64,000 bases of DNA from Liquorilactobacillus uvarum DSM 19971 (GCF_001434935.1 NZ_AZEG01000010.1:19836-83835), one strand, 5' to 3'. Counted from the first letter of the stretch, positions 35,522-43,494 are shown. Numbers and translations are program-made. The notes: generated by a model not told the origin, from the letters alone.

Positions 35522-36708
35522 GCGACGGTTTATCACAAGCAGAAATTGATGCATTAATGAATGCAAATTCAGGAGCAGATGATGCACAGCAAGGCAAAAA
35601 GCCTGAAAATACAGGAGTTGACGAGCAGACAAAACAGGATATTATCGGTGAAGTTGGTAATATTTCGATGTCGCAAGCGGCAACAACACTTTCTTCGATC
35701 CTTGCACGCCGTGTCAGCATCACGACACCGCGCGTTACTAAAGTTAAATTTGATGATTTGCTTTCAGGGATAGAGGCGCCTAAAGTAGCAACGACAGTTG
35801 AATTTAAGGAAGGACTTATGGGCACGAATCTGATGCTGCTTGAAGTCAAGGATGCGATCATTATCGCAGATTTGATGATGGGCGGTGATGGAGCTCCTAA
35901 GTCTGATAAATTTACCGAACTTGAATTGAGTGCGGTGGCGGAAGCAATGAACCAAATGATCGGTTCGGCTTCAACTTCGATGGCAACCATGATTGATCGC
36001 AAGGTAGATATCCTTCCACCTTCAGTAAAGCTTTGGGAGGAACCATCTAATGTTGAATATGATGGAATTGTTAAAGACCAAGTAATCTATCGCATTTCCT
36101 TTAATTTGTCGGTCGAAGGCCTGATTGAAAGTGAGATCATGCAGATTTTTACAGAAGATATGGTTTCCGATATTACGGATGCGATGATGTCTGACAAGGC
36201 AACGGTTGTTGACAGAGAAGATGAAAAGGCAGCACCAGAGGCACAGAACGCAGAATCCACTACTGCTGAAACTGAAGCTGAACAGACACAATCCACAGTA
36301 CAACCGCAGCCGCAGCAGACTCAATCTCAATCTGAAAAAGAAACAGCAGCACAGCCCAAGCACTCGGCAGGCAATGCAAAGCCGCAGCCAAAAGTCGAAG
36401 TTAGTACACCCGATTTTCAGCAATTGAGTGATAAGGAAGTTGCTGAAGGTGATAATCTGGATCTTATTCTTGATGTGCCTTTGAACTTGAGCGTTGTTTT
36501 AGGGCGAAGCGAGAAAACGGTTAGGGATATCCTCTCTTTTAATTCGGGTTCGGTTATCGAATTAGATAAGTTGACGGATGAACCTTTAGAAATTTTATTG
36601 AACGGTAAACCAATTGCTACGGGTGAAGTAGTTGTTATCAATGAAAACTTCGGGGTTCGGATTACTAATATTCTCACACCTAATCAGCGAATCAATCGTA
36701 TGAATTAG
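35518..36708 (+). CDS. fliY: Flagellar motor switch phosphatase FliY
   Basis: The 396-residue C-ring protein of Gram-positive type has an N-terminal CheY-P binding motif (LSQAEIDALMNA) and a CheC-like domain with two complete E-x2-N-x22-P phosphatase signatures. A Gln/Glu/Thr-rich linker (about 228-295) leads to the C-terminal FliN/SpoA domain (LDLILDVPLNLSVVLG). It is the main CheY-P phosphatase at the motor in Bacillus. It overlaps fliM by 4 nt and ends the unit. Confidence 0.95.
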   Translation: MSDGLSQAEIDALMNANSGADDAQQGKKPENTGVDEQTKQDIIGEVGNISMSQAATTLSSILARRVSITTPRVTKVKFDDLLSGIEAPKVATTVEFKEGLMGTNLMLLEVKDAIIIADLMMGGDGAPKSDKFTELELSAVAEAMNQMIGSASTSMATMIDRKVDILPPSVKLWEEPSNVEYDGIVKDQVIYRISFNLSVEGLIESEIMQIFTEDMVSDITDAMMSDKATVVDREDEKAAPEAQNAESTTAETEAEQTQSTVQPQPQQTQSQSEKETAAQPKHSAGNAKPQPKVEVSTPDFQQLSDKEVAEGDNLDLILDVPLNLSVVLGRSEKTVRDILSFNSGSVIELDKLTDEPLEILLNGKPIATGEVVVINENFGVRITNILTPNQRINRMN

Positions 36709-36773
36709 AACTAGTGAAGAATAGATTTTTGAGTTGAAGATCTACTTTGCTTTCTTAAAAAAAGCTTAAGATT

Positions 36774-36806
36774 AAAAAAAGTTAGCCGTGAGGTTTAACT
36801 TTTTTT
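36774..36806 (+). terminator. Terminator after fliY
   Basis: The stem 36774-36787 with 36792-36806 around a GTGA loop has A7 on the left and T7 on the right. Its 3' arm overlaps the -35 box of the next promoter. Confidence 0.72.
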
Positions 36807-36820
36807 AATTTCGCCGATAA
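36795..36820 (+). promoter_or_regulatory. Sigma-D promoter for flgM-flgN-flgK-flgL
   Basis: TTAA-N14-GCCGATAA has a -10 box differing from the consensus only at its last base; the -35 is weaker and lies in the fliY terminator. Expression of the anti-sigma gene from its own sigma factor would give negative feedback. Confidence 0.68.
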
Positions 36821-36862
36821 TGTTAATGTAGGACATTTCGAAACGGGAAGGGAGCGGCTCTG

Positions 36863-37153
36863 ATGAAGATAGAGGGATTCCAAAATAATAGTTATAATGA
36901 CCAAATTAATCGGCTTAAGGCCGAACAGAATCAGACAAAACAAGTAAAACAACAAAAAAACAGCAAGGCTTTGGATGTCAGCCTTTCAGAAAAAACACAA
37001 GAAATCCGTAAAAATAGTCAGTCAGAAGCAGGCCTTGATCCTGAACGTGTGGCAAGCTTAAAGCAGGCGATCAAGGATGGCAGTTACAAAGTCTCAGCTG
37101 AGAACATTGCTTCGAAGATGATGGCTGAATTCGACACCAAAAAAGGTAATTAA
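36863..37153 (+). CDS. flgM: Anti-sigma factor FlgM
   Basis: The 96-residue, mostly disordered protein has the conserved C-terminal half (DPERVASLKQAIKDGSYKVSAENIASKMM) that binds FliA. It is exported after hook completion, releasing sigma-D. It is the first gene of the late unit, followed 3 nt later by flgN. Confidence 0.94.
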   Translation: MKIEGFQNNSYNDQINRLKAEQNQTKQVKQQKNSKALDVSLSEKTQEIRKNSQSEAGLDPERVASLKQAIKDGSYKVSAENIASKMMAEFDTKKGN

Positions 37154-37156
37154 TTT

Positions 37157-37516
37157 ATGAAAGAATTTGAATTTCAAAGGCACTTGATGTCTTTTTCGCG
37201 GTTATTAAAAAAAGAAAGAGCTTTTTTGATCAAGGACAAAGCAGAAGAACTGGTAGAACTGGTTAAACAGAAGGAAAAATTTGTTCCTGTTCTTGATGAA
37301 TATCAGGGGGCAGTTACGGTCAAAACAAAAGATCTGATCAAGCAGATTAGAGTGCAGCAAGATGAGAATCTGCTGCTGACCAAGCAGGCCCTCAGCTACC
37401 AGAAAATGCTAATGACAGCAATCAAAGATAATATCAAGGCTCCTGCCGCGACATATTCGAAGTATAAAACGGTAAAGCAGCAGGCGAGAACAGCACTGAT
37501 CGATAGAGAAGTGTAA
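37157..37516 (+). CDS. flgN: FlgK/FlgL export chaperone FlgN
   Basis: The 119-residue all-helical protein lies between flgM and flgK, the fixed place of flgN. Its length and helical charge pattern fit the FlgN family; sequence identity in this family is low. The assignment relies partly on context. Confidence 0.85.
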   Translation: MKEFEFQRHLMSFSRLLKKERAFLIKDKAEELVELVKQKEKFVPVLDEYQGAVTVKTKDLIKQIRVQQDENLLLTKQALSYQKMLMTAIKDNIKAPAATYSKYKTVKQQARTALIDREV

Positions 37517-37528
37517 GGAGGAATTTGA

Positions 37529-39052
37529 ATGGTTGGATTATTTGGTACTCTGGGAACAGCAACCAGTGGAATGGGAGCAAACCAGATTGCACTTCAAACG
37601 AGCAGTCATAATATTGCAAATACGAATACAGATGGGTACTCGCGACAGCGCGTGGACATGAAGACAACTACTCCTTACAATATGGCAGGTGTTGGGATGA
37701 TCGGTACCGGGGTTGAAGCTACCGGGGTTGAACGTGTTGTCAACGACTTTGTTCGCTCGCAGATTCGTGATGCTAATTCGCAGTATCAATTTTATAATGA
37801 AAAATCAGATGTTTTGGGACAGCTTGAAGATACACTGAATGAGCCGTCTGATAGTGGGGTCGTCAGTCAATTGTCCAGCCTATCTGATAGTTGGACACAG
37901 TTGTCGAAGAATCCAGAAATGGGAACCTCGAAGGCGACAGTTGTTGAGACAGCTAGCAGTTTTGCAGATACAGTTCGAGGAATGGCGGACAAGGTCAGCC
38001 AGCTAAAAGCTGATACGACGCAAAATATTGCTAAGACTGCGCTTGATTTTAATGAAAAGGTCAAACAGCTGCAGTCATTGAATAGCCAGGTCTATAACCT
38101 GTCAAGTTCAGGTGATACGCCCAATGATTTATTAGATACTCGTGATACTTTGTTAAAGGATATTTCAAGTCTGGCGAATGTTACAACTTCACTCGACAAA
38201 TATGGACGGGCATCGATTCAGCTTTCAGGACAAACCATTCTTAATGGGGATGAGCGTAACACACTTAGTGTAGTTGTTGGGAATCAAGATGGTCAGGCGC
38301 AAGTTGCTAAAGATGGCGATACAACAGCGGGAACGCAGACACTTTCTGAGGACTATACGGCTGGGACGATTTTGCTGACTAAGAGTGATGCGGATGCTAA
38401 TACAGAATATGCTAAATTAGATGTATCTTCTGGCAGTTTAGGTGGTTTGCAGGCTTCTGTTAATGAAATTCAGACACATCTGCAAGAGCTGAATGATTTT
38501 GCTGCAACAGTAGCTAAAACGACCAATATGGTTTTCACTGATGGTAAACAGAGCACAAGCGGGTTTTTCAGTATCGGGGATGATTCCGACAGCTACGCTG
38601 CAAATCTCAAAGTTGATTCAGCGATTGCTGCTAACCCATCACTGATTCCAGCGGGAACAACGACAGCTGCCGGGGATGGTTCGCGCGCACTTGCAATTGC
38701 GAATCTTAACAACTTGAAACTGAATTATCCGCTTTCTGACAGCGATTTAGCGAGCTATGATGCAACTAATATGACGTTTACGCAAAAGGATGGCGGTTCG
38801 AGCTTTGCGGATTCTTTCAATAATATTGTGACTAAGAACGGTATTTCAAAGCAGCAGGCAGATAACACTTCATCGGCGCAGCTTTCGCTGTTGAATCAGC
38901 TTGAATACAAAAATGAGTCAGCATCTGGAGTTTCGATCAATGAAGAAATGTCTGATGTTATTCGCTTCCAGCAAGGCTTTCAGGCTAATGCGCGTATCAT
39001 TTCAGTTGTGTCTGAAATGCTGGACACGTTGATCAACAGAACGGGAGTGTAG
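37529..39052 (+). CDS. flgK: Hook-filament junction protein FlgK
   Basis: The 507-residue protein has the N-terminal rod/hook motif SSHNIANTNTDGYSRQRVDM and the C-terminal helix ISVVSEMLDTLINRTGV typical of FlgK. The middle is variable. AAGGAGG precedes ATG. It is secreted by the flagellar apparatus with help from FlgN. Confidence 0.96.
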   Translation: MVGLFGTLGTATSGMGANQIALQTSSHNIANTNTDGYSRQRVDMKTTTPYNMAGVGMIGTGVEATGVERVVNDFVRSQIRDANSQYQFYNEKSDVLGQLEDTLNEPSDSGVVSQLSSLSDSWTQLSKNPEMGTSKATVVETASSFADTVRGMADKVSQLKADTTQNIAKTALDFNEKVKQLQSLNSQVYNLSSSGDTPNDLLDTRDTLLKDISSLANVTTSLDKYGRASIQLSGQTILNGDERNTLSVVVGNQDGQAQVAKDGDTTAGTQTLSEDYTAGTILLTKSDADANTEYAKLDVSSGSLGGLQASVNEIQTHLQELNDFAATVAKTTNMVFTDGKQSTSGFFSIGDDSDSYAANLKVDSAIAANPSLIPAGTTTAAGDGSRALAIANLNNLKLNYPLSDSDLASYDATNMTFTQKDGGSSFADSFNNIVTKNGISKQQADNTSSAQLSLLNQLEYKNESASGVSINEEMSDVIRFQQGFQANARIISVVSEMLDTLINRTGV

Positions 39053-39056
39053 TTTT

Positions 39057-39977
39057 ATGCGAATTTCAGATAACATGACATATAATGATTTTCTCAAGAA
39101 CTTAACGACGAATACGAATAAAGTTCAAAAAACGATGAGCCAGCTGTCGTCTTTTAAAGAGGTCAGCAAATCATCTGATAATCCCTTATTAGTCTCAAAA
39201 ATCATGGATTTGAATGTTTCACTGGCACAAAACAAAACATATGCCAGCACGATTTCTGACGGCATTTCATGGTCGCAGACGCAGTATTCAGCCTTGAGTG
39301 GTGTCACTACTTCAATGCAGCGGATCAGTACCTTGATTCAATCCTCAGCTAATGCTTCAACCGCAGATAGCGATGTTAAGGCGAATAAGGATGAAGTCGA
39401 GCAACTTATTTCGGGTGTGGTTGATTCGCTGAATACAAACTTCGACGGACGTTACGTTTTTGGTGGGCAAAATACGACAACAGTACCGTTTGAAGTTGAA
39501 AAAGAAAATGGCGAAATTACCGGTATCAAGTATAATGGGACTGCACAGGATCTGCCACGGGAGATTGCTAAAGGTGTTGGCGTTAATTTATTTGCCGATG
39601 GTACAAAGCTGACAGATTTGTCAGATAGTGCACAAACAGGTGAAAACATTAGCGGGTACTTCAACAAGTTGATCACGGCACTAAACAGTGATGATAAGGA
39701 TTCACTATCCGGCGATCTCTTGAAGGAAAACCAGAATTATACCGATAATTTCACGAATGTACAGGCCAAGATCAGCACAATCACAACGCGGTTACAGGCA
39801 GCTTCGTCAAGAAATGAGACCGAAAAAAGCAATCTAACAGATGTTTTGTCGGATAAACAGGATGTTGATGTTGCACAAAAATACATGGAGTATCAGAACC
39901 AGATGACTTCGTACAAGGCAACACTTGCAATGGGTACAAAAATCATGCAGACAACGATTTTGGATTATTTAAATTAA
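39057..39977 (+). CDS. flgL: Hook-filament junction protein FlgL
   Basis: The 306-residue protein is related to flagellin at both ends (MRISDNMTYNDFLKNL and YMEYQNQMTSYKATLAMGTK). It joins FlgK to the filament. It starts 4 nt after flgK and is the last gene of the late unit. Confidence 0.95.
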   Translation: MRISDNMTYNDFLKNLTTNTNKVQKTMSQLSSFKEVSKSSDNPLLVSKIMDLNVSLAQNKTYASTISDGISWSQTQYSALSGVTTSMQRISTLIQSSANASTADSDVKANKDEVEQLISGVVDSLNTNFDGRYVFGGQNTTTVPFEVEKENGEITGIKYNGTAQDLPREIAKGVGVNLFADGTKLTDLSDSAQTGENISGYFNKLITALNSDDKDSLSGDLLKENQNYTDNFTNVQAKISTITTRLQAASSRNETEKSNLTDVLSDKQDVDVAQKYMEYQNQMTSYKATLAMGTKIMQTTILDYLN

Positions 39978-39994
39978 AAAATGAATACAGGAGT

Positions 39995-40040
39995 AAAAGC
40001 TTTGAAAGGTTGTGGGGGGCCTTCAGGGCTTTTATTTTTT
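39995..40040 (+). terminator. Terminator after flgL
   Basis: Imperfect stem 39995-40009 with 40020-40033, followed by a T-rich tail. Confidence 0.75.
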
Positions 40041-40492
40041 ATTATTTATAGTGAACAAGATAACAAAAAACTATCAGGACAATTAAGTTCAAGTTTGTTG
40101 TTAGCACAGTGAATTGGGAGTTGCGAAGTATCCAGATGAATTACTTATACGATACAGACGTAAATTTAAGCCGATAGTTATATTAATACTGATTGAGCTT
40201 ATTAACTTTTATTGCAAGTGTAATTGGATAAAAACTGCAGCTGACAGTCTTTATTTGTTACCTATAAATTATGCACTGCAACTTAAAGAAAGAATTTTAT
40301 ATTTTAATAGACTTTTTAAATCATTTAAGTATGAATAGTATTGTCTAGATGAATCATATATGGGGGAAGGATGATATCTAAGAAGTAACTTCTAACACAA
40401 CGAAATTTTCATATTAATGTGCCAATTGTTGTTTTAGCTGTTTCTGCTTTTTTGTCAGCCTTAGGTATCGCATTATAACTTTTAGAATAGCT
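40041..40492. other. Gap with no intact gene, part of a decayed patch
   Basis: No supported gene is seen. At 40371-40478 a ribosome site (GGGGGAAGG) precedes ATG ATA TCT AAG AAG, then a TAA. The same frame continues as a hydrophobic stretch (PIVVLAVSAFLSALGIAL) to a second stop. This could be the relic of a small membrane peptide. In Bacillus, fliW and csrA usually lie between flgL and flagellin; nothing like them is here. Confidence 0.4.
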
Positions 40493-40840
40493 TTAAAAGA
40501 ACTGCTGAACCTTATTACTAAGGTGTTTGATCTCTTGCTGAGGCAATGTAGCTACAACTTGACTACTTAATCGTTTTGTTGGGTCAATAACCCGAATATG
40601 CTGCAGTAGAACAGTGCCACGGATATCTTTTTTGTCTATCATTATAAATATTGGGGATTTAACATATTTTTCTAAAGTGCAGTATTTAGCTGAAGTGCTA
40701 ATTGGAATAACTAATACCGTATTAAAATACTGATCATAATGATTGTTACACACAACCAAACACGGACGCCTTTCCTTTGTTTCTATTCCCTTAGCTGGAT
40801 TTAAATCAATTCATAAAATATCACCTTGTTTTAATTTCAT
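40493..40840 (-). pseudogene. MazF/PemK-type toxin gene with an early stop
   Basis: From ATG 40840 the frame reads MKLKQGDIL, then TGA (40813-40811), then IDLNPAKGIETKERRPCLVV and the rest of a MazF/PemK family RNase toxin, 115 codons in all. The stop replaces the tryptophan usual at this place (GDIVWIDL-type starts), a one-base TGG to TGA change. The ATG overlaps the ancestral antitoxin stop (TAATG), as in intact modules. The downstream part could begin at GTG 40759 but would lack the fold's first strands, so the toxin is most likely inactive. Confidence 0.82.
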
Positions 40841-41101
40841 TAGTCAAAATCTTCATTTTCTGCATCTCTACCCCAATCAACTTCTGTTGTATCGAGATTT
40901 CCAAACTTTTTTCTGTTTATCGATAGTCTGCCAAAAATCAGGTTTGTTTTGAACGATTGTCACTTTGCCATTTGATTCAATCTGCCATTCAATTGTATTG
41001 GTAGATTGAATTTTTAAAAACTCACGTACTATCTTTGGAATTGTAACTTGGTTTTTACTTTTGATTTTTGAATGAACTTTAGTTATATTTTCTGTATTCA
41101 T
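40840..41101 (-). pseudogene. AbrB/MazE-type antitoxin gene with a frameshift
   Basis: The N-terminal part is a SpoVT/AbrB swapped-hairpin DNA-binding domain (KIKSKNQVTIPKIVREFL). After TIDKQKK the frame fails and stops at 40877. Removing one A from the A6 run (T6 at 40907-40912 on the plus strand) restores a normal acidic tail ending EVDWGRDAENEDFD and a TAA at 40842-40840 that overlaps the toxin start. The toxin-binding tail is therefore lost in the present frame. The DNA-binding part of 74 residues may still be made. Confidence 0.8.
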
Positions 41102-41315
41102 ACAGATTAATCTTTGCTTTTCCTTACATAAAGGACAACGTAATTACTTTTATAAAACAAAAAAAGATGGATTAGAATTATCAATAAATTGTTGGGTTAA
41201 CCATGCATAAAGACACTGCATTGATTACGGGTTCCTCATTAACTTGATAATTTTGGGCGTAATATTTTTGTTAAGGTCGTCGCCTAACATAGTTGTTGAG
41301 TTGAGGAGGAGTTTG

Positions 41316-41393
41316 TTGGTAAATGTAAATGTTAAGAACAAAATTTTTTTATTGGTGCAGAGTTTTGCTGCTATAGCTTTGACTTGTATATAA
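41316..41393 (+). CDS. Possible 25-residue hydrophobic peptide
   Basis: TTG 41316 is 6 nt after GGAGG (41305-41309) and opens a 25-codon frame: a lysine-containing start followed by a hydrophobic segment (IFLLVQSFAAIALTCI). It could be a small membrane peptide, a type I toxin-like peptide, or the leftover signal peptide of a lost gene. The rest of 41102-41481 shows nothing else that I can support. Confidence 0.3.
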   Translation: MVNVNVKNKIFLLVQSFAAIALTCI

Positions 41394-41481
41394 TATATTC
41401 AACTAGATACTATATATGTAAAATAGAACTTAATTAATATACAATACACTGTTATCGTGCTACTATAGCTGTGAGGTGAGA

Positions 41482-41762
41482 ATGATGCTGGATACTGAAA
41501 AAAGAAAGTTTCAATTTCTGTCAAAACTAGCTTGGCAGATAAGAAACAAGCAGCAGAGATATTTGATAGTTTGGGACTTAACCTTTCAACTGCAATTAAT
41601 ATCTTTATCAAGAAAAGCATTGCTGAAGGCGGGTTGCCATTTGAGGTCAAAGATCCATTTTATAGTGAAGTCAATCAAGCAGAGCTTGAGCGGCGTTTCA
41701 AAAAGGTGGCTCATAATCAGAACCTCCATTCCCATCATCTTTTAGACAACGGAGATCAATAA
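41482..41762 (+). pseudogene. RelB/DinJ-type antitoxin gene with an N-terminal frameshift
   Basis: GAGGTGAG precedes ATG 41482, which reads MMLDTEKRK and then leaves the family frame. One base further back the frame continues VSISVKTSLADKKQAAEIFDSLGLNLSTAINIFIKKS, a typical RelB/DinJ protein, to TAA 41762. One A appears to be lost near 41498-41507, beside an A6 run. Translation could restart at TTG 41532, which would drop the DNA-binding strand but keep the toxin-binding part. Polymerase slippage on A6 could also restore the frame. It lies 3 nt before yoeB. Confidence 0.78.
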
Positions 41763-41765
41763 ACG

Positions 41766-42020
41766 ATGTCGGTTGAATTTTTAGATGAAGCCTGGAATGA
41801 ATATGTCGCTTGGCAAAGCGAGGATCGTAAAACTTTAAAACGAATCAATAATCTAATTAAATCAATTCAACGAGATGGATTAGAGATTGGTCTAGGGAAG
41901 CCTGAACGATTAAAGTATCAAGATGGCTGGTCAAGAAGGATCAATAGCAAGGATCATTTAGTTTATGCTGTCAAAAATAATCATTTAATTATTGTAGCTT
42001 GCAAAAATCATTATAAATAA
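41766..42020 (+). CDS. yoeB: YoeB/Txe-family toxin
   Basis: The complete 84-residue member of the RelE superfamily has the family pattern WNEYVAWQ, GKPERLKYQDGWSRRIN and a C-terminal HLVYAVKNNHLIIVACKNHY. YoeB toxins cut mRNA on the ribosome. The glutamate, arginine and C-terminal His-Tyr positions expected for activity appear present. The partner antitoxin upstream is frameshifted, which makes an intact toxin surprising unless residual antitoxin is produced. Confidence 0.88.
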   Translation: MSVEFLDEAWNEYVAWQSEDRKTLKRINNLIKSIQRDGLEIGLGKPERLKYQDGWSRRINSKDHLVYAVKNNHLIIVACKNHYK

Positions 42021-42025
42021 AACGA

Positions 42026-42052
42026 AGAGCACCCCAAGAAGTGCTCTTTTTT
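42026..42052 (+). terminator. Terminator after yoeB
   Basis: Stem AGAGCAC (42026-42032) with GTGCTCT (42041-42047), then six T residues. Confidence 0.85.
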
Positions 42053-42237
42053 GATACTAACCAAAATCAATTTGATCTAGCATTGTTTCTTGCTTTATTT
42101 GAGGGTTCTGAAGGTCCGTTAGAAATAGGTTAGTAAAAGTGGTACTTAATTAATCATGGTGTGTCTTTAAATTTTTCAAGTCGCATAGCATTTCTTCAGG
42201 AAAAAACAATAAAAAACAATTTTTTTCAAAAAACTAT

Positions 42238-42263
42238 TAAACGCCTCCGTTTTCGTCCGATAC
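42238..42263 (+). promoter_or_regulatory. Sigma-D promoter for flagellin
   Basis: TAAA-N14-TCCGATAC has a perfect -35 and a -10 with the invariant CCGAT core. Transcription would begin near 42270, about 50 nt upstream of the flagellin start. Confidence 0.75.
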
Positions 42264-42271
42264 ATATAGCA

Positions 42272-42287
42272 TGAGGGGGAAACCTCA
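42272..42287 (+). promoter_or_regulatory. Hairpin at the 5' end of the flagellin leader
   Basis: TGAGG (42272-42276) pairs with CCTCA (42283-42287), leaving GGGAAA in the loop. A GGA therefore sits in the loop, and a second GGA pair sits in the ribosome site GGAGGA (42309-42314). This arrangement resembles the two CsrA sites in the Bacillus hag leader; a simple 5' stabilising hairpin is the alternative. Confidence 0.45.
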
Positions 42288-42321
42288 GAAGATAAATAAT
42301 CAACCATTGGAGGAATCTAAC

Positions 42322-43377
42322 ATGAGAATTAATACAAACGTTGCTGCTATGAACACTCTTAGCAGCTTAACAGCCGCAACAACATCAAAAAGCAACTCAT
42401 TAGCTAAGTTATCATCCGGTTCACGTATCAACAAAGCCGGCGACGATGCAGCTGGATTAGCTATTTCAGAAAAAATGAAGGGCCAAATCGGTGGCTTGAG
42501 CCAAGCTACGCGTAACGCACAAGATGGTATTTCATTGATTCAAACAGCTGAAGGTGCTTTAAATGAAACACATAGTATCTTAGGTCGTATGCGTGACCTC
42601 ACTGTTCAAAGCGAAAACGGAACTTTAAGTGATGATGATCGTTCTGCTATCAACAAAGAATACAGTGCTTTAAGTGATGAAATTGATCGTATCAGCAGTA
42701 CAACTGAATTTAACACAAAGAGCTTGTTAACAGGTGATACTAGTGAAAGTGATGGTAAATCAACATTTACTTTCCAAATTGGCGCTAATGCTGGTCAAAC
42801 AATGTCAGTTGAAATTGGTAATATGAGTGCTTCAGCTTTAGGAGTTAGTGGGTTAAACCTTTCTCAAGCAAGCAGCGATTTAACTAAATCGACAGCATTC
42901 CAAAGTGCAATTGCTGCAGATACAGCTACTTATGCAACTGACGGTACAGTTACATCTACTGGTGGTACATCATTGTCAGCTCTGAAAACTGCCGCAGAAG
43001 CTACAGATGCCACAACTGATGCTAAGGCAACATATGCTTCAGCAGTGAAAACTTTCTCTGCATCAGATGCTGGGAAAGCAGCTTTGACTCAAGCTAAAGC
43101 AGATGACCCAATTACTAAGATTGATGCTGCTATTAATCAGGTTTCAGCGCAACGTGCCGATTTAGGTGCTGCTCAAAACCGTTTAACACATACTGTTAAC
43201 AACTTGGGTACAACTGAAGAAAACTTATCTGAAGCTAATTCACGTATCCGTGATGTTGATATGGCTGAAGAAATGACTAACTTCACAAAGGCAAACATCT
43301 TGACACAAGCTTCGACTTCAATGCTTGCGCAAGCAAACTCAATGCCAAATAGTGTATTGTCCTTGTTACAAGGTTAA
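42322..43377 (+). CDS. hag: Flagellin
   Basis: The 351-residue filament subunit has conserved D0/D1 ends (MRINTNVAAMNTL, SSGSRINKAGDDAAGLAISE; C-terminal ANILTQASTSMLAQANSMPN) around a short variable region (about 150-270) rich in Ala, Thr and Ser. The D1 segment GRMRDLTVQSENGTLS and the later DEIDRIS match the region recognised by TLR5, so recognition is predicted. ATG 42322 has GGAGG upstream; the longer frame begins in the leader. It is the only flagellin gene in the window. Confidence 0.97.
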   Translation: MRINTNVAAMNTLSSLTAATTSKSNSLAKLSSGSRINKAGDDAAGLAISEKMKGQIGGLSQATRNAQDGISLIQTAEGALNETHSILGRMRDLTVQSENGTLSDDDRSAINKEYSALSDEIDRISSTTEFNTKSLLTGDTSESDGKSTFTFQIGANAGQTMSVEIGNMSASALGVSGLNLSQASSDLTKSTAFQSAIAADTATYATDGTVTSTGGTSLSALKTAAEATDATTDAKATYASAVKTFSASDAGKAALTQAKADDPITKIDAAINQVSAQRADLGAAQNRLTHTVNNLGTTEENLSEANSRIRDVDMAEEMTNFTKANILTQASTSMLAQANSMPNSVLSLLQG

Positions 43378-43409
43378 TTTTAATAATAGATTTTCGTTTT
43401 TGGCAAAGG

Positions 43410-43442
43410 CCGATCGTCGGGTATATTCGGCGGTCGGTTTTT
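43410..43442 (+). terminator. Terminator after flagellin
   Basis: The 10-bp stem 43410-43419 with 43428-43437 (two wobble pairs) is followed by five T. I see no clear separate promoter for flaG, so some read-through may feed flaG-fliD-fliT-fliS. Confidence 0.8.
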
Positions 43443-43494
43443 GTGGCATACATAACTTTTTTAAGCTATTCTTTTAGAAGGGGAGGATGTATGG

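Noticed and set aside
40114..40338. Plus-strand frame of 74 codons with a hydrophobic segment
   Set aside because: TTG start without a convincing ribosome site, no family pattern, in a decayed region.
43381..43416. GCCGATCG near 43409 as a sigma-D promoter for flaG-fliD
   Set aside because: No TAAA-like box at the right spacing, and the sequence is the arm of the flagellin terminator.
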